Source: Alphaproteobacteria bacterium (GTDB taxonomy: Bacteria > Pseudomonadota > Alphaproteobacteria > GCA-2731375). Taken from it: a stretch of 64,000 bases of DNA. Made by a program: the position numbers and the translations under genes. Of the stretch, positions 49,988-60,972 are shown in pieces. Each line of letters opens with the position of its first letter. Position 1 is the stretch's first letter. The notes under the pieces were generated by a model. The model was not told the origin of the DNA. It searched no databases and was given only the letters and a program-made list of their open reading frames with translations. The stretch is taken from positions 28,294 to 92,293 of the forward strand of contig JADHTB010000016.1 of the NCBI GenBank assembly GCA_016776605.1. Reading direction: 5' to 3'.

Positions 49988-51004
49988 CTAGAAATCCGTT
50001 TCCATCTGTTTGGCCAGATCATCAATGTTCTCTGGCGGCCATTCGCTGACTTCCATGCCAAGGTGCAGGCCCATCTGGGTCAGCACTTCCTTTATTTCGT
50101 TCAAGGATTTGCGGCCGAAATTAGGCGTGCGCAGCATCTCTGATTCAGTCTTTTGCACCAGATCGCCGATGTAAATAATGTTGTCGTTCTTCAGGCAATT
50201 GGCCGAGCGTACAGACAATTCCAACTCGTCGACCTTGCGCAACAGGTTGCGGTTGATCCGCGGCACCTGCGGTTCGAAATGCGTCGGTTCTTCCCGGGGC
50301 TCTTCGAAATTGATGAACAACTGCAACTGATCCTGCAGGATACGGGCGGCATAGGCAATCGAGTCTTCGGGCGTCACCGTGCCGTCCGTTACGATATCCA
50401 TGGTCAGCTTATCATAGTCTAGAACCTGGCCCTCACGGGAGTGTTCCACCCGATAGGCGACCTGGCGCACGGGACTGAAAACTGAATCCACCGGGATTAC
50501 GCCAATGGGGGAATCCTCGGCCCGATTATGTTCCGCCGCAATATAACCCTTGCCGGATTCGACGGTCAATTCCATGGACAGTTTGGCACCTTGGTCAAGA
50601 TGGCAAATCACCAAATCCGGGTTCATGACCTCGATATCGGGGCCCATTTCCAGGCTAGCCGCCGTCACCGCGCCGGGCCCTTCCGCCTTCAAGCTCATCC
50701 GCCGGGGTCCTTCGGAATGCAACCGAACCGCCAGGCCCTTGATGTTCAGAACTATGTCCGTGACATCTTCGCGAACGCCGGGAACCGACGAGAATTCGTG
50801 CAGAACTCCATCGATTTGCAGTGACGTCACCGCCGCGCCATGTAGCGACGAAAGCAGTATGCGCCGCAGCGCATTGCCCAGGGTCAGCCCAAAGCCGCGC
50901 TCCAGAGGCTCGGCCACCAGGGAGGCCTTGCGACCAGGATCGTTGTCCGCCACAACGCGTAATTTGTTGGGCTTAATAAGTTCTTGCCAATTTTTTTGGA
51001 TCAC
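49988..51004 (-). CDS. rpoA: DNA-directed RNA polymerase subunit alpha
   Basis: 338 aa from the GTG at 51004, matching the family start (V/M)[11 protein letters not shown] and supported by GAGGA at 51011-51015 with 6-nt spacing; the open frame to 51058 adds a tail that homologues lack. The N-terminal dimerisation domain holds [22 protein letters not shown]. The C-terminal domain ([23 protein letters not shown] to [17 protein letters not shown]) binds UP elements and activators. It lies 96 bp after rpsK. Use of GTG may help balance alpha with the ribosomal proteins; this is inference. Confidence 0.97.
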   Translation of the reverse strand: MIQKNWQELIKPNKLRVVADNDPGRKASLVAEPLERGFGLTLGNALRRILLSSLHGAAVTSLQIDGVLHEFSSVPGVREDVTDIVLNIKGLAVRLHSEGPRRMSLKAEGPGAVTAASLEMGPDIEVMNPDLVICHLDQGAKLSMELTVESGKGYIAAEHNRAEDSPIGVIPVDSVFSPVRQVAYRVEHSREGQVLDYDKLTMDIVTDGTVTPEDSIAYAARILQDQLQLFINFEEPREEPTHFEPQVPRINRNLLRKVDELELSVRSANCLKNDNIIYIGDLVQKTESEMLRTPNFGRKSLNEIKEVLTQMGLHLGMEVSEWPPENIDDLAKQMETDF

Positions 51005-51100
51005 GTCGTATCCTCGCGCTCGCCAACCGCTGCAACCGGGAACATCCCGGAATTCCAAATCCTTATGCGGCCAGCACCTTAACGGCGCCGGCCGGCGGAA

Positions 51101-51490
51101 TTAGACTCGCCGCCGTTTGGGTGGCCGACAGCCATTGTGTGGTATCGGCGTTACGTCTTTGATGAAAGTGATGGTGAAACCCACCGCCTGTAATGCCCTA
51201 AGCGCGGATTCGCGCCCCGAGCCCGGGCCCTTGACGAACACCTCAAGGGATTTCATGCCATGCTCCTGCGCCTTCCGACCGGCATCCTCCGCCGCCATCT
51301 GCGCCGAATAAGGCGTCGATTTACGCGAGCCTTTAAAGCCCTGCGCGCCGGCGGACGACCAAGCAATCACGTTGCCTTGCACATCCGAAATGGAAATCAT
51401 GGTGTTGTTGAATGTCGCGTTGACATGCGCCACGCCCGAGATGATATTTTTCTTCTCGCGCCGGCGGACACGTGTGCGTTCTTTTGCCAT
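51101..51490 (-). CDS. rpsK: 30S ribosomal protein S11
   Basis: 129 aa. [25 protein letters not shown] and the C-terminal [18 protein letters not shown] are diagnostic. Forms part of the 30S platform near the mRNA exit. It begins 8 bp after rpsM, as in the conserved alpha operon order rpsM-rpsK-rpoA-rplQ (rpsD is absent here, as in other alphaproteobacteria). Confidence 0.98.
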   Translation of the reverse strand: MAKERTRVRRREKKNIISGVAHVNATFNNTMISISDVQGNVIAWSSAGAQGFKGSRKSTPYSAQMAAEDAGRKAQEHGMKSLEVFVKGPGSGRESALRALQAVGFTITFIKDVTPIPHNGCRPPKRRRV

Positions 51491-51498
51491 TGGCTAAC

Positions 51499-51870
51499 CT
51501 ATGCCTTCTTTCGGCCGGCGATGGGCCGTGCCGGACCTTTGCGCGTACGCGCATTAGTATGAGTGCGCTGTCCACGCAGGGGCAATCCCTTGCGGTGACG
51601 GATGCCGCGATAGCAGCCAAGATCCATCAAACGCTTTATGTTCATTGCAACTTCGCGCCGCAAATCGCCTTCGACCATATAATCCTGGTCGATCACTTCA
51701 CGGATGCGAAGAACCTCCTGATCCGACAGTTCCGCCACCCGCCGCTCGTCCGGGATGCCAACCTTGGTACAGATCTCCTTGGCATTGGTTCTGCCAATAC
51801 CATGGATATAGGTCAACGAAATCAAGACCCTTTTATTGGTCGGAATATTTATGCCTGCTATCCGCGCCAC
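51499..51870 (-). CDS. rpsM: 30S ribosomal protein S13
   Basis: 123 aa. [20 protein letters not shown] at the start and the [20 protein letters not shown] helix-turn-helix tail identify S13, which contacts tRNA in the P site and the 50S subunit across bridge B1. First gene after adk, with a 275-bp spacer. Confidence 0.98.
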   Translation of the reverse strand: MARIAGINIPTNKRVLISLTYIHGIGRTNAKEICTKVGIPDERRVAELSDQEVLRIREVIDQDYMVEGDLRREVAMNIKRLMDLGCYRGIRHRKGLPLRGQRTHTNARTRKGPARPIAGRKKA

Positions 51871-52145
51871 CCGGATTCTCCTTGTCTTTGCCCCGTATTG
51901 GGTCTTCTAAACTTGTCTTCCCAGCCGGCGTCGTCCGCCCACCGAATTGTCTTTGCACCTACGCAGCCCCGCCCAACGACCTCACCTGCAACCAGCCTGC
52001 CAGCACGCAACTTCCTTGAATTGCATACCCCCGCCAGTTCGGAGCCCGCCCCTAGGCAACCACGGTTGGGGCGACCACGCTGGCGGCAATCTCGGTGAAT
52101 ACAGAACACCGCGATCTAATGCTTTTTCTCCGCCAAGTCAACGCT
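51871..52145. other. Long spacer between adk and rpsM
   Basis: 275 bp without a supported gene, the largest gap inside the ribosomal cluster. Read on the minus strand it follows the adk stop and precedes rpsM. Small GC stems such as CGCCCC / GGGGCG (near 52050-52080) are present but have no T-tract. It may carry a separate promoter for rpsM-rpoA. Confidence 0.45.
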
Positions 52146-52796
52146 TTACCCAGCCCCCAGCAGCGCTTTCATCTGCTGGGTAACCTCATCTATCTCCGCC
52201 ATGCCATCTACCGTCAGCAAACAGCCTCTTTTCTGGTAAAAAGGCAGCAAGGGCGCCGTCTGGTCGTGGTAGGCCTTTAGCCGTGACATCACGGTCTCGG
52301 CATTGTCATCAGCTCGGCGGCAAAAGTCAGTACCGCCACATTTATCGCAGACGCCCGCCACTTTTGGCTGCAAATTCTTGTCATGATAGCCGGCCCCACA
52401 AGTCGTGCAGGTATAGCGGCCGGTGATCCGCCCGATCAGCAGGCCGTCATCCACCTGCATTTCGATCACCGCGTCCAAATGCAACGATTTTTCCGCCAGC
52501 ATCCGTTCCAACGCTTCAGCCTGGGCCAGGGTGCGGGGGAAACCGTCGAGAATAAAGCCGTTTTTACAATCATCGTGGTCTATCCGGTCGGAAATGATAT
52601 CCACGACGATGTCATCGGAGACTAGATTGCCCGCTTCCATGACCGCCTTGGCCCGCAGGCCCACCTCTGTTCCAGCCGCCGCGGCGGCGCGCAGCATGTC
52701 ACCGGTCGACAACTGTATGGCGTTGTAGCAATCCGCCAGACGCTGTGCCTGGGTACCCTTCCCGGCGCCGGGAGGGCCAAACAAAATCAGCCTCAT
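52146..52796 (-). CDS. adk: Adenylate kinase (zinc-lid type)
   Basis: 216 aa. P-loop [24 protein letters not shown], and a lid that has four cysteines in two C-x2-C pairs ([11 protein letters not shown] and [11 protein letters not shown]), which marks the long zinc-stabilised form common in Gram-positives and many alphaproteobacteria. Interconverts AMP + ATP with 2 ADP. The ATG overlaps the secY stop by 4 bp, the conserved secY-adk coupling. Confidence 0.97.
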   Translation of the reverse strand: MRLILFGPPGAGKGTQAQRLADCYNAIQLSTGDMLRAAAAAGTEVGLRAKAVMEAGNLVSDDIVVDIISDRIDHDDCKNGFILDGFPRTLAQAEALERMLAEKSLHLDAVIEMQVDDGLLIGRITGRYTCTTCGAGYHDKNLQPKVAGVCDKCGGTDFCRRADDNAETVMSRLKAYHDQTAPLLPFYQKRGCLLTVDGMAEIDEVTQQMKALLGAG

Positions 52797-54139
52797 CGGT
52801 TGCGGCCCCGTAGTTTCGATTTTTTGATCAGGCCCTCGTATTGGTGCGCCAACAAATGCGACTGAATCTGGGCCACCGTATCCATGGTCACGCTAACCAC
52901 GATCAGCAACGACGTGCCGCCGAAATAAAAGGGCACGGCATATTGTGACATTAAAAGTTCCGGCAACAAACAGACCAGGGCCAGATACCCCGCACCAACG
53001 ACCGTTAATCGGGTCAACACATAATCCAGGTAATCCGCCGTTCGTTTGCCGGGCCGGATACCGGGAATGAAGCCGCCATATTTCTTCAGGTTATCGGCCG
53101 TATCAGCCGGATTAAAAACAATGGCTGTATAAAAGAAACAGAAAAATACGATGCCGCCAATATACAGCGCCAGATAAAGCGGCTGTCCCCGTCCCAGCAG
53201 CGAGGTCACGGTGGTCAGCCATTCCGGCCCGCCCTGGGCGGAAAAAGACGCTACGGTGACCGGCAGCAGCAACAGCGAAGAGGCGAAGATCGGCGGAATA
53301 ACGCCGGCGGTATTCAGCTTCAACGGCAAATGGGTGCTTTCGCCGCCGAACATGCGCTGGCCAACCTGACGCTTGGGATATTGCACGATGATGCGGCGCT
53401 GGGCCCGCTCGATAAAGACTATGAAAACAATCGTCGCGACCACCAGAACAACCAGGAACAGAATGAACAGAGTGTTCAGGGCGCCGGTCCGGCCCAATTC
53501 AAGGGTCGAGGCGATGGCCGAAGGCAAATGCGCCACGATACCGGCGAAAATGATCAGCGAAATGCCATTGCCCACGCCACGCGCCGTGATCTGTTCACCC
53601 AGCCACATCAGGAAAATGGTGCCGCCCACCAACGTGATCACCGTGCTGGCCTTGAAAAACATACCCGGATCCAAAACCACGCCGCCGCCGCTCGAGGCGG
53701 ACATGCCCTCCAGTCCGGCGGCAATGCCATAGGCTTGCAACGCCGTCAGAATGACCGTGCCGTAACGGGTATATTGGTTGATCTTCTTGCGGCCCTGCTC
53801 CCCCTCTTTCTTCAACTGCTCCAAATGCGGAGAGACCGTGGTCATCAGCTGAATGATAATGGAAGCAGAGATATAGGGCATGATGTTCAGGGCGAAAATT
53901 GTCATCCGCCCCAAGGCACCGCCTGAAAAGACATCGAACATGCCCAGGATACCGCCGCGCTGCTGTTCGAAAATTTCGGACAAGGCAGCCGGGTCGATAC
54001 CCGGAATGGGGATATAGGTGCCGATACGATAAACGATCAACGCGCCTAATGTGAACCACAGACGCTTTTTCAATTCCGTCGCCTTGGAAAAGGCGCCGAA
54101 ATTTATGTTGGCCGCCAATTGTTCAGCCGCGGATGCCAT
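52793..54139 (-). CDS. secY: Protein translocase subunit SecY
   Basis: 448 aa with ten membrane helices. Family signatures [33 protein letters not shown] and [15 protein letters not shown]; the cytoplasmic loop [15 protein letters not shown] follows. It forms the central pore of the Sec translocon. It lies about 110 bp after rplO, in the usual end of the spc operon. Confidence 0.98.
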   Translation of the reverse strand: MASAAEQLAANINFGAFSKATELKKRLWFTLGALIVYRIGTYIPIPGIDPAALSEIFEQQRGGILGMFDVFSGGALGRMTIFALNIMPYISASIIIQLMTTVSPHLEQLKKEGEQGRKKINQYTRYGTVILTALQAYGIAAGLEGMSASSGGGVVLDPGMFFKASTVITLVGGTIFLMWLGEQITARGVGNGISLIIFAGIVAHLPSAIASTLELGRTGALNTLFILFLVVLVVATIVFIVFIERAQRRIIVQYPKRQVGQRMFGGESTHLPLKLNTAGVIPPIFASSLLLLPVTVASFSAQGGPEWLTTVTSLLGRGQPLYLALYIGGIVFFCFFYTAIVFNPADTADNLKKYGGFIPGIRPGKRTADYLDYVLTRLTVVGAGYLALVCLLPELLMSQYAVPFYFGGTSLLIVVSVTMDTVAQIQSHLLAHQYEGLIKKSKLRGRNR

Positions 54140-54249
54140 ATTGTTCGTCCTTGCGGTGGCGTCGCCTTACCTGGCGAGGCCGCCTTTTCAAAACCGGTTT
54201 ACCAATCCGGCGCCATGATAGCGCCGCAAAACCGGAAATTATTTCGCTA

Positions 54250-54780
54250 CTACTCGTCAGCCGCCGTCTCACCCTTAGCGCTGTCAGTGGCATCGCCACC
54301 GTCATTTGCCGCGGCTTTCGCTGCGACCGCCACCGTTACGGTGCCGCCCGCGCCTTGCACGGCCGCAATCGCCGCCGACGAAGCGCCCGCCACGGTAATC
54401 GCAATCTTTGCGGTCAATTCGCCCTGAGCCAGAAGACGCACGCCGTCACGGGCCTTGCGCACCAGACCGGCGGCAATCAATTCAGTCACATCGATCGGCT
54501 GGCCCGCGTCCAACTTGCCGGCATCTATCGCAGCCTGCAGCCGACCCAGATTGACGACCTGATACCGTTTGGCGAAAATGTTATTGAAGCCGCGCTTTGG
54601 CAGACGCCTATACAGTGGCATCTGGCCACCTTCAAAGCCCTTGATCGCCACGCCCGAACGTGACTTCTGGCCCTTGTGGCCCCGGCCGGCGGTTTTGCCT
54701 TTGCCAGAGCCAATGCCACGGCCCAGACGCTTGGATTTATAGCGCGCGCCGGGATTGTCGCGTAATTCGTTCAGTTTCAT
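54250..54780 (-). CDS. rplO: 50S ribosomal protein L15
   Basis: 176 aa, longer than the usual 145-160. The Gly-rich [24 protein letters not shown] and the [15 protein letters not shown] motif are typical. The last 50 residues form an Ala/Gly/Asp-rich tail ([26 protein letters not shown]) with no equivalent in E. coli; similar low-complexity tails occur in alphaproteobacterial L15 proteins. It begins 3 bp after the rpmD stop. Confidence 0.97.
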   Translation of the reverse strand: MKLNELRDNPGARYKSKRLGRGIGSGKGKTAGRGHKGQKSRSGVAIKGFEGGQMPLYRRLPKRGFNNIFAKRYQVVNLGRLQAAIDAGKLDAGQPIDVTELIAAGLVRKARDGVRLLAQGELTAKIAITVAGASSAAIAAVQGAGGTVTVAVAAKAAANDGGDATDSAKGETAADE

Positions 54781-54783
54781 GAC

Positions 54784-54978
54784 TTACTCCGCCGCTTCAA
54801 CGCGGACCAAATGATGCACTTTGTTGATCATGCCGCGCACGGAAGGGGTATCCTCCAATTCGCGGGTCCGATGCATCTTGTTCAGGCCCAGGCCGATCAG
54901 GGTCTGCCGTTGCCATTGCGGCCGCCCGATTGGACTGCCAACCTGAGTTACCGTCAGTGTTTTTTTCGCTTTCGCCAT
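54784..54978 (-). CDS. rpmD: 50S ribosomal protein L30
   Basis: 64 aa from the ATG at 54978. [20 protein letters not shown] and [21 protein letters not shown] are the L30 signature. A longer frame to 55014 is not supported. It lies between rpsE and rplO, the usual position. Confidence 0.96.
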   Translation of the reverse strand: MAKAKKTLTVTQVGSPIGRPQWQRQTLIGLGLNKMHRTRELEDTPSVRGMINKVHHLVRVEAAE

Positions 54979-55062
54979 GGTTCGTTTTCCAGTCTGACCT
55001 AATGTTTTGGCCAAATAGCACAGTCACATCTATGTATCGCCGGCGCCTTTAACAGCGCCCAG

Positions 55063-55650
55063 CTATGCGTCCGCCGTTTCCGTTAACGCCTCGGCAGCCT
55101 CCGCTGCCTCCGTCTCCGACCCGAGGCTGCGGGTACGGCGGCCGATGATCTCTGCCACTTTTTTACCCCTTTTAGCCGCCACGATACGCGGCGACACCTG
55201 GCTCTTCAGCGCCTCGAAGGTCGCCCGAATCATATTGTAGGGGTTTGAGGAACCTTGGGATTTCGTCACCACATCCTGCACGCCAATGCATTCAAACACC
55301 GCGCGCATTGGGCCGCCGGCAATGATGCCGGTGCCGGGAGGTGCCGCACGCAGCAAAACCTTGCCGGCGCCATGGCGGCCGGTAATGTCATGATGCAGGG
55401 TCCGTCCTTCCCGCAGCGGCACGCGGATCATGCTTTTCTTGGCCGTTTCCGTTGCTTTTCGAATGGCCTCGGGCACCTCACGGGCCTTACCATGGCCGAA
55501 ACCAACCCGGCCCTTTTGATCGCCCACGACCACCAGAGCAGCGAAGGCGAAACGGCGTCCGCCTTTGACCACCTTGGCAACCCGATTGATATGGACCAGT
55601 TTATCGACGAATTCACTGTCGCCACGGTCCCCATAGTCATTACGTGCCAT
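55063..55650 (-). CDS. rpsE: 30S ribosomal protein S5
   Basis: 195 aa. [29 protein letters not shown] is the S5 RNA-binding signature, and [23 protein letters not shown] the second domain. It contributes to decoding accuracy and mRNA unwinding. The C-terminus is Ala/Glu-rich ([18 protein letters not shown]), unlike E. coli S5. Confidence 0.98.
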   Translation of the reverse strand: MARNDYGDRGDSEFVDKLVHINRVAKVVKGGRRFAFAALVVVGDQKGRVGFGHGKAREVPEAIRKATETAKKSMIRVPLREGRTLHHDITGRHGAGKVLLRAAPPGTGIIAGGPMRAVFECIGVQDVVTKSQGSSNPYNMIRATFEALKSQVSPRIVAAKRGKKVAEIIGRRTRSLGSETEAAEAAEALTETADA

Positions 55651-55665
55651 GCGAGCTAGCCTTTC

Positions 55666-56028
55666 CTAAAAACTCAAACCGGCTTCACGCGCGGCATCCG
55701 CCAGCGCCTTGACCCGGCCATGAAATTGGTACCCGCCACGATCAAACACCACCGCCTCTACGCCGGCACTTTTAGCCCGCTCAGCGATCAACGCCCCGAC
55801 TTTGGCCGCGGCATCCTTGTCCGCGCCGGTTTTCAAGCCCGCGCGCAAGTCCTTCTCCAGACTGGAGGCGGAAGCAAGTGTCTTTCCCGCGACATCATCA
55901 ATGATCTGCGCATAGATGTGCTGCGAGGAGCGGAACACCGAGAGACGCGCCCGCCCCGTGGCCATCTTTGCCAGGGTGTGGCGATTGCGCCGTTGCCGGC
56001 GCTTAAATAATGTTTTTGTATTGCTCAT
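55666..56028 (-). CDS. rplR: 50S ribosomal protein L18
   Basis: 120 aa. [36 protein letters not shown] and the C-terminal [24 protein letters not shown] identify L18, the 5S rRNA-binding protein of the central protuberance. It lies 15 bp before rpsE. Confidence 0.98.
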   Translation of the reverse strand: MSNTKTLFKRRQRRNRHTLAKMATGRARLSVFRSSQHIYAQIIDDVAGKTLASASSLEKDLRAGLKTGADKDAAAKVGALIAERAKSAGVEAVVFDRGGYQFHGRVKALADAAREAGLSF

Positions 56029-56034
56029 GCTGGC

Positions 56035-56568
56035 CTACTTTTTCTTACCTTCCTTGCGGAAGATATATTCGCCCGCATAGCGAACACCCTTGCCCTTGTA
56101 GGGTTCGGGTGGCCGGAATGCCCTAATCTTCGCGGCAACTTGACCAACCTTCTGCTTATCGATCCCCGTGATCTTGATCGCCGTCGGACGCTCGCATGCA
56201 ATCGTGATGCCTTCGGGAATTGGGAAATCGATATCGTGACTATGGCCTAATTGCAGTTTTAATATCTTGCCCTGCAGGGCGGCGCGATAACCGACGCCCT
56301 GAATTTCCAACTCTTTGACAAACCCTTCCGACACGCCGGTCACAAGGTTCTGCGCCAAACTGCGCTGCAAACCCCACATCGAACGAGAGACCTTGCTTTG
56401 ATCCTTGGGTGTCACAACGATTTGATTATCAGCATGGCTGAAATCGACCTGATCAACCAGGTTCATGGACAGCTCGCCCAACTTACCTTTGACGGTCAGC
56501 GCGCGGTTCGCCAATTCTATGGTGACGCCATCGGGCACTGTCACCGGCTGTTTTCCGATACGGGACAT
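56035..56568 (-). CDS. rplF: 50S ribosomal protein L6
   Basis: 177 aa, two related domains. [19 protein letters not shown] at the start and [26 protein letters not shown] at the end are diagnostic. It lies near the factor-binding site of the 50S subunit, between rpsH and rplR. Confidence 0.98.
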   Translation of the reverse strand: MSRIGKQPVTVPDGVTIELANRALTVKGKLGELSMNLVDQVDFSHADNQIVVTPKDQSKVSRSMWGLQRSLAQNLVTGVSEGFVKELEIQGVGYRAALQGKILKLQLGHSHDIDFPIPEGITIACERPTAIKITGIDKQKVGQVAAKIRAFRPPEPYKGKGVRYAGEYIFRKEGKKK

Positions 56569-56578
56569 CGGCGTTCCT

Positions 56579-56977
56579 TTAAAATACCTGACAGATGACT
56601 TCGCCGCCCACGTTGGCTTCTCGCGCCTCGGTATCCGACAGCACCCCTTGCGGCGTGGTCAGAATAGAAATACCGAGGCCGTTAGCCACGCGGGGCAGCT
56701 GCTTGACCGAGGAATAAACCCGCCGGCCCGGCGTTGAAACCCGCTTAATCTGCTGGATTACCGGAGAGCCTTCGTAATACTTCAGCTCGATCGATAATTC
56801 AGCCTTGCCGCGGTCGTAATCAGTGCGCGTATAGCCACGGATATAACCTTCGCGTTGCAACACTTCCAAAACGCTTTCCCGCAGCCGGGATGCTGGCGAC
56901 AGGATACTACCCTTGCCCGCGCGCTGGCCATTGCGAATTCGCGTCAGCATGTCGCCGATCGGATCGGTCATCGACAT
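56579..56977 (-). CDS. rpsH: 30S ribosomal protein S8
   Basis: 132 aa. [20 protein letters not shown] and the C-terminal [26 protein letters not shown] are the S8 signature. It binds helix 21 of 16S rRNA and in E. coli represses the spc operon at the rplE leader; I could not recognise such a leader structure here. Confidence 0.98.
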   Translation of the reverse strand: MSMTDPIGDMLTRIRNGQRAGKGSILSPASRLRESVLEVLQREGYIRGYTRTDYDRGKAELSIELKYYEGSPVIQQIKRVSTPGRRVYSSVKQLPRVANGLGISILTTPQGVLSDTEAREANVGGEVICQVF

Positions 56978-56990
56978 CGTTACGCCTCCC

Positions 56991-57296
56991 CTACCAGCTA
57001 GACTTGGTCAGGCCCGGAATTTGTCCGAGCGAACCCAGTTCGCGAAATGCGATCCGGGATAGTTTAAATTTACGGTAATAGCCACGTGACCGACCGGTCA
57101 ATTCGCAGCGATTACGCACCCTGTTCGGCGCGGAATTACGCGGCAATTGGGCGAGTTTCATCCGGGCGCTAAAACGCTCTTCCTGGCTAAGGTCCTTGTC
57201 CGAGGCAACCGCCTTCAGACGCATACGCTTGGCCATGTACTTCCCGGCCAACTTGGCCCGGGCCTTATTCTTTTCAATGGCGCTTTTCTTGGCCAT
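56991..57296 (-). CDS. rpsN: 30S ribosomal protein S14 (zinc-independent long form)
   Basis: 101 aa. [23 protein letters not shown] and [29 protein letters not shown] are typical. Only one cysteine is left in the core, so this is the long C-minus paralogue that needs no zinc. It lies 13 bp before rpsH and 95 bp after rplE, one of the wider gaps in the cluster. Confidence 0.98.
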   Translation of the reverse strand: MAKKSAIEKNKARAKLAGKYMAKRMRLKAVASDKDLSQEERFSARMKLAQLPRNSAPNRVRNRCELTGRSRGYYRKFKLSRIAFRELGSLGQIPGLTKSSW

Positions 57297-57391
57297 GCAT
57301 GGAACCCCTTGGTTTCCCAGTGACTCGAAAGCCTCAATATGAGACTTCCGCCTAAAATCCTTATTCTCGCGGCATCAATCCTAAAGGGATA

Positions 57392-57940
57392 TCAGCTTAG
57401 AAAAGGCATGTTGAATCCGGCCAGCAGTGCTAGACCATGGTCGTTGGTGGATGCCGTGGTGACGATCACCACATCCATGCCACGCACCTCATCAATCTCA
57501 TCGTAATTTATTTCCGGAAAGATAAGCTGCTCCGTCAGGCCCATGGCATAGTTACCCCGACCATCGAAACTTTTTCGCGAGACACCGCGGAAATCCCGGA
57601 CCCGCGGCAAAGCCACGGTAATCAGACGATCCAGGAATTCGTACATCCGCTCCCGGCGCAAGGTCACCTTGCAACCGATCTGCATCCCCTCGCGCAATTT
57701 AAACACCGCGACAGAATTTTTGGCCAGCGTGATGACGGGCTTTTGCCCGGCAATCTTTGCTAAGTCGCCATACGCGGCGTCCACCTTCTTGCGGTCGTCG
57801 GTGCCTTCGCCAACGCCCATGTTTACAACAATTTTGTCCAGGCGCGGCACCTGCAAGTCATTGGCAAAACCGAGTTCCGTCTTCAACTTGGCATGCAACT
57901 CGTCTTGATAAAACTGCTTCAATCGCGGCGTATTAGACAT
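57392..57940 (-). CDS. rplE: 50S ribosomal protein L5
   Basis: 182 aa from the ATG at 57940, which overlaps the rplX 3' end by 8 bp; the frame runs on to 58219 but only as a shadow of rpl[22 protein letters not shown], the [17 protein letters not shown] block and the C-terminal [21 protein letters not shown] are typical. Binds 5S rRNA and P-site tRNA. Confidence 0.97.
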   Translation of the reverse strand: MSNTPRLKQFYQDELHAKLKTELGFANDLQVPRLDKIVVNMGVGEGTDDRKKVDAAYGDLAKIAGQKPVITLAKNSVAVFKLREGMQIGCKVTLRRERMYEFLDRLITVALPRVRDFRGVSRKSFDGRGNYAMGLTEQLIFPEINYDEIDEVRGMDVVIVTTASTNDHGLALLAGFNMPFLS

Positions 57941-58256
57941 CGACAACCTCCCCCGACCGTTTGGCGAACCTAACCTTGCGGCCATCATCAAGGAACCTGA
58001 AACCAACCCGCGTCGCCGTGCCGTCCTTGGGATCAGCCAAGGCAACGTTGGAAACGTGGATCGATGCTTCCTTTTCGATAATACCGCCAGGCTGACTGCC
58101 GCTCGGCCGCGTGTGCCGCTTGACCAGATTAACGCCGTCCACGAGGACACGGTCATCCTGGCGCAGCATGCGGAGGATAGAACCTTTCTTGCCCTTGTCC
58201 CGGCCGCTGAGAACGACAACGTCGTCGCCTTTTTTCAATTTAAATTTCTTCGCCAT
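57933..58256 (-). CDS. rplX: 50S ribosomal protein L24
   Basis: 107 aa. A KOW motif opens the protein ([21 protein letters not shown]), and [26 protein letters not shown] is the L24 signature. It is an early assembly protein at the exit tunnel. Its stop overlaps the rplE start by 8 bp, and it follows rplN directly. Confidence 0.98.
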   Translation of the reverse strand: MAKKFKLKKGDDVVVLSGRDKGKKGSILRMLRQDDRVLVDGVNLVKRHTRPSGSQPGGIIEKEASIHVSNVALADPKDGTATRVGFRFLDDGRKVRFAKRSGEVVDV

Positions 58257-58625
58257 CTAGATAACCTCGGGCGCCAGAGAAATGATTTTCATGTGATTTT
58301 TTTCCCGCAATTCGCGCGTCACCGGGCCAAAAATACGGGTGCCGATGGGCTCGTTCTGCGGATTGATCAACACGGCGGCATTGCGGTCAAAGCGGATCGC
58401 AGAGCCATCCGCGCGATGAATATCCTTGGCCGTCCGCACCACGACAGCCCGATGAACATCGCCCTTTTTCACCCGGCCCCGCGGGATGGCTTCCTTTATG
58501 GAAACCACGATGATGTCACCAACAGAGGCGTATTTGCGTCTGGAACCGCCCAGCACCTTGATGCACTGCACCCGACGGGCACCGGAATTATCGGCGACTT
58601 CGAGCATGGTTTCTGATTGTATCAT
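58257..58625 (-). CDS. rplN: 50S ribosomal protein L14
   Basis: 122 aa. [20 protein letters not shown] and [26 protein letters not shown] are diagnostic. It lies at the subunit interface (bridge B8). No gap separates it from rplX. Confidence 0.98.
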   Translation of the reverse strand: MIQSETMLEVADNSGARRVQCIKVLGGSRRKYASVGDIIVVSIKEAIPRGRVKKGDVHRAVVVRTAKDIHRADGSAIRFDRNAAVLINPQNEPIGTRIFGPVTRELREKNHMKIISLAPEVI

Positions 58626-58645
58626 GGCTGTTTACCTTGTCGGTC

Positions 58646-58888
58646 CTAGCTACTCGCCACATCGGCGAGGACAATCCATCGCTTCAGTTTCGAAACGGGC
58701 GCGCATTCCTCAATACGGACCTGATCGCCAATCTTGAATTTGTTCGCCGGGTCATGCGCATGAAAGCGTTTGGACCGGCGGATCACCTTTTTGTACATAG
58801 CGTGCGTGAAGCGGCGTTCAACCTTGACCACGATGGTCTTGTCGCCCTTGTCGCTTACCACGACGCCCTGCATAACTCGTTTTGGCAT
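58646..58888 (-). CDS. rpsQ: 30S ribosomal protein S17
   Basis: 80 aa from the ATG at 58888; the frame to 58939 runs into rpmC and lacks homology. [19 protein letters not shown] and the [20 protein letters not shown] block match S17, an early 16S rRNA-binding OB-fold protein. Confidence 0.97.
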   Translation of the reverse strand: MPKRVMQGVVVSDKGDKTIVVKVERRFTHAMYKKVIRRSKRFHAHDPANKFKIGDQVRIEECAPVSKLKRWIVLADVASS

Positions 58889-58904
58889 CCCGTTCTCCTC
58901 GGTC

Positions 58905-59123
58905 CTAGGCCTGAGCCTGAGTTTGGCCCTGAGCTTCACTCAGCATCCGGTTCAACACCGTTTTGATGCGGGCAATATCGCGGCGCACCTGGCGCACGCG
59001 GGCAGTATTTTCCAGCTGGCCGCTGACCCGTTGGAAGCGCAGATTGAACTGCTCTTTCCGTAGGTCCAACAGTTGATCGCCCAACTGATCCTTGGTCTTG
59101 CCGCGCAGTTCCTCGCCCTTCAT
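58905..59123 (-). CDS. rpmC: 50S ribosomal protein L29
   Basis: 72 aa, helical hairpin. [24 protein letters not shown] and [15 protein letters not shown] are typical. Near the exit tunnel, where it contacts trigger factor and SRP. The start overlaps the rplP stop by one base. Confidence 0.96.
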   Translation of the reverse strand: MKGEELRGKTKDQLGDQLLDLRKEQFNLRFQRVSGQLENTARVRQVRRDIARIKTVLNRMLSEAQGQTQAQA

Positions 59124-59542
59124 TAGTGACCCTCCCCAACGCGAACAATGAACTTGGTCGGCAATGGCAGCTTGGCCGCCGCCAAACGGCAGGCCTCGCG
59201 CGCCACGTCTGCGGGAACGCCGTCAATTTCGAACATCACCCGGCCCGGCTTAATCCGGCACATCCAGAATTCAGGCGTACCCTTGCCCTTACCCATACGA
59301 ACCTCGGTCGGCTTTTTCGAAACGGGGACATCGGGAAAGACCCGGATCCATAGCTTCCCCGCCCGTTTCATTTGCCGGGTCATGGCGCGGCGGGCCGCTT
59401 CTATCTGCCGCGCGGTAATACGCGCCGGACCAATGGCCTTTAACCCGTAGGCGCCGAAATCAAGTTTATTGCCGCCCTTGGCATTGCCATGAATCCGGCC
59501 CTTGTGGGCTTTGCGAAATTTAGTTCGTTTTGGTTGCAACAT
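59123..59542 (-). CDS. rplP: 50S ribosomal protein L16
   Basis: 139 aa. [20 protein letters not shown] and [20 protein letters not shown] are diagnostic. It helps to position tRNA in the A site. It starts about 70 bp after the rpsC stop, an open gap without signals I recognise. Confidence 0.98.
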   Translation of the reverse strand: MLQPKRTKFRKAHKGRIHGNAKGGNKLDFGAYGLKAIGPARITARQIEAARRAMTRQMKRAGKLWIRVFPDVPVSKKPTEVRMGKGKGTPEFWMCRIKPGRVMFEIDGVPADVAREACRLAAAKLPLPTKFIVRVGEGH

Positions 59543-59612
59543 GACGCGATCAACCTATGTCCTTGTCGTTTCGAAGCGGCGGGCCAATTCCGCACCACCT
59601 CCTCGCCGGTCC

Positions 59613-60296
59613 TTATGAACGCGGCGTCTGTGTATCCTGATTTCGTTTTTCCTGGCCCATGGGATCGTGATCCATGATCTCGCCCTTAAAAACCCAAACC
59701 TTAACGCCGCAGGTGCCATAAGCGGTAAATGCCGTGGCTTCCCCGTAATCAATATCGGCGCGCAGCGTATGTAGTGGCACCCGGCCCTCGCGATACCATT
59801 CGGTCCGGGCAATTTCGGCGCCACCAAGACGACCGCCGCAATTGATACGAATACCCAGGGCGCCCAGGCGCATGGCCGATTGAACAGCCCGTTTCATGGC
59901 CCGGCGAAACGCGATCCGGCGTTCCAGCTGATTGCAGATATTTTCCGCGACCAGCTTGGCATCGATTTCCGGCTTGCGGATTTCGACAATATTCAGATGC
60001 ACATCGCTACCGGTCATTTTCGACAATGCCTGGCGCAATTTTTCGATGTCCGCGCCTTTCTTGCCGATAACCAAGCCGGGGCGCGCCGTGGAGATGGTCA
60101 CCCGGGCTTTCTTTGCCGGCCGTTCAATGACAATGCGGGACACACCGGCCTGGTGCAAACGCTTCTCCAAAAAGCGGCGGATCGCGATGTCTTCGTGCAA
60201 CAAGGCGCCGTATTCCCGCTTGTTGGCGTACCAACGGGAATCCCAGGTACGGTTGATGCCAAGCCGCATGCCGATTGGATTTACTTTTTGACCCAT
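59613..60296 (-). CDS. rpsC: 30S ribosomal protein S3
   Basis: 227 aa. [21 protein letters not shown], a KH domain with [17 protein letters not shown], and the C-terminal [20 protein letters not shown] are typical. Part of the mRNA entry channel and helicase activity. Its start and the rplV stop share one base. Confidence 0.98.
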   Translation of the reverse strand: MGQKVNPIGMRLGINRTWDSRWYANKREYGALLHEDIAIRRFLEKRLHQAGVSRIVIERPAKKARVTISTARPGLVIGKKGADIEKLRQALSKMTGSDVHLNIVEIRKPEIDAKLVAENICNQLERRIAFRRAMKRAVQSAMRLGALGIRINCGGRLGGAEIARTEWYREGRVPLHTLRADIDYGEATAFTAYGTCGVKVWVFKGEIMDHDPMGQEKRNQDTQTPRS

Positions 60297-60676
60297 CAGT
60301 TGGTCTCCCCGCGTTCGCGCACCACGATGCGTATCTCGCTAAATGGTTTCAAGATGCGGGCCATACGGCCGCGGGCGCGTGGGCGCATCCGCTTCATCAC
60401 CATATTTTTTCCGACGCTGGCCTCTGCTACGTACAGAGAGTCAACATCCAGGTCATGGTTGTTTTCCGCATTGGCGATTGCTGACTGCAGAATTTTCTTA
60501 ACGTCACCGGCAATGCGCCGTTTTGAAAAGGTCAATTCCGCCAGGGCGGCCTCAACTGTTTTTCCCCGGATGGTTTGCGCCACCAGATTCAATTTCTGCG
60601 GTGACACCCGGATCTTTCGGCCCTGTGCCCCAGCTTCGGTGTCGGTCAGACGCCGTTCTTTTGCCTGCTTACTCAT
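60296..60676 (-). CDS. rplV: 50S ribosomal protein L22
   Basis: 126 aa. [20 protein letters not shown] and [20 protein letters not shown] are diagnostic; the latter contains the tunnel-lining hairpin end. The family binds all 23S domains. It lies 3 bp after rpsS. Confidence 0.97.
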   Translation of the reverse strand: MSKQAKERRLTDTEAGAQGRKIRVSPQKLNLVAQTIRGKTVEAALAELTFSKRRIAGDVKKILQSAIANAENNHDLDVDSLYVAEASVGKNMVMKRMRPRARGRMARILKPFSEIRIVVRERGETN

Positions 60677-60679
60677 GCC

Positions 60680-60958
60680 CTAACCCCGCCGCGCCTTCTT
60701 ATCGGCAAGATGGCCATAGTAAGTGCGGGTCGGCGCGAATTCGCCAAACTTGTGCCCCACCATGTCCTCATTCACCGAAACAGGTATGTGTTTGTGGCCA
60801 TTGTGGACGCCGAAGGTCAAGCCGACAAATTGCGGCAATATGGTTGACCGTCGCGACCAAATCTTGATGACATCCTTGCGCCCTGATTGCGCGGCCGTTT
60901 CTGCTTTCTTCAGCAGATAGCCGTCGACGAAGGGGCCTTTCCAGACAGAACGGGTCAT
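60680..60958 (-). CDS. rpsS: 30S ribosomal protein S19
   Basis: 92 aa. [40 protein letters not shown] and [20 protein letters not shown] identify S19. It forms the head of the 30S subunit with S13. Confidence 0.98.
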   Translation of the reverse strand: MTRSVWKGPFVDGYLLKKAETAAQSGRKDVIKIWSRRSTILPQFVGLTFGVHNGHKHIPVSVNEDMVGHKFGEFAPTRTYYGHLADKKARRG

Positions 60959-60972
60959 CTCTATGCCTCCTC

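Noticed and set aside
51472..52098. 208-codon plus-strand frame over rpsM and the adk-rpsM spacer
   Set aside because: Most of it is the complement of rpsM, and the rest is Pro/Ser/Arg-rich without a domain.
57941..58219. Upstream extension of the rplE frame
   Set aside because: It is an out-of-phase reading of rplX; L5 homologues begin at the ATG at 57940.
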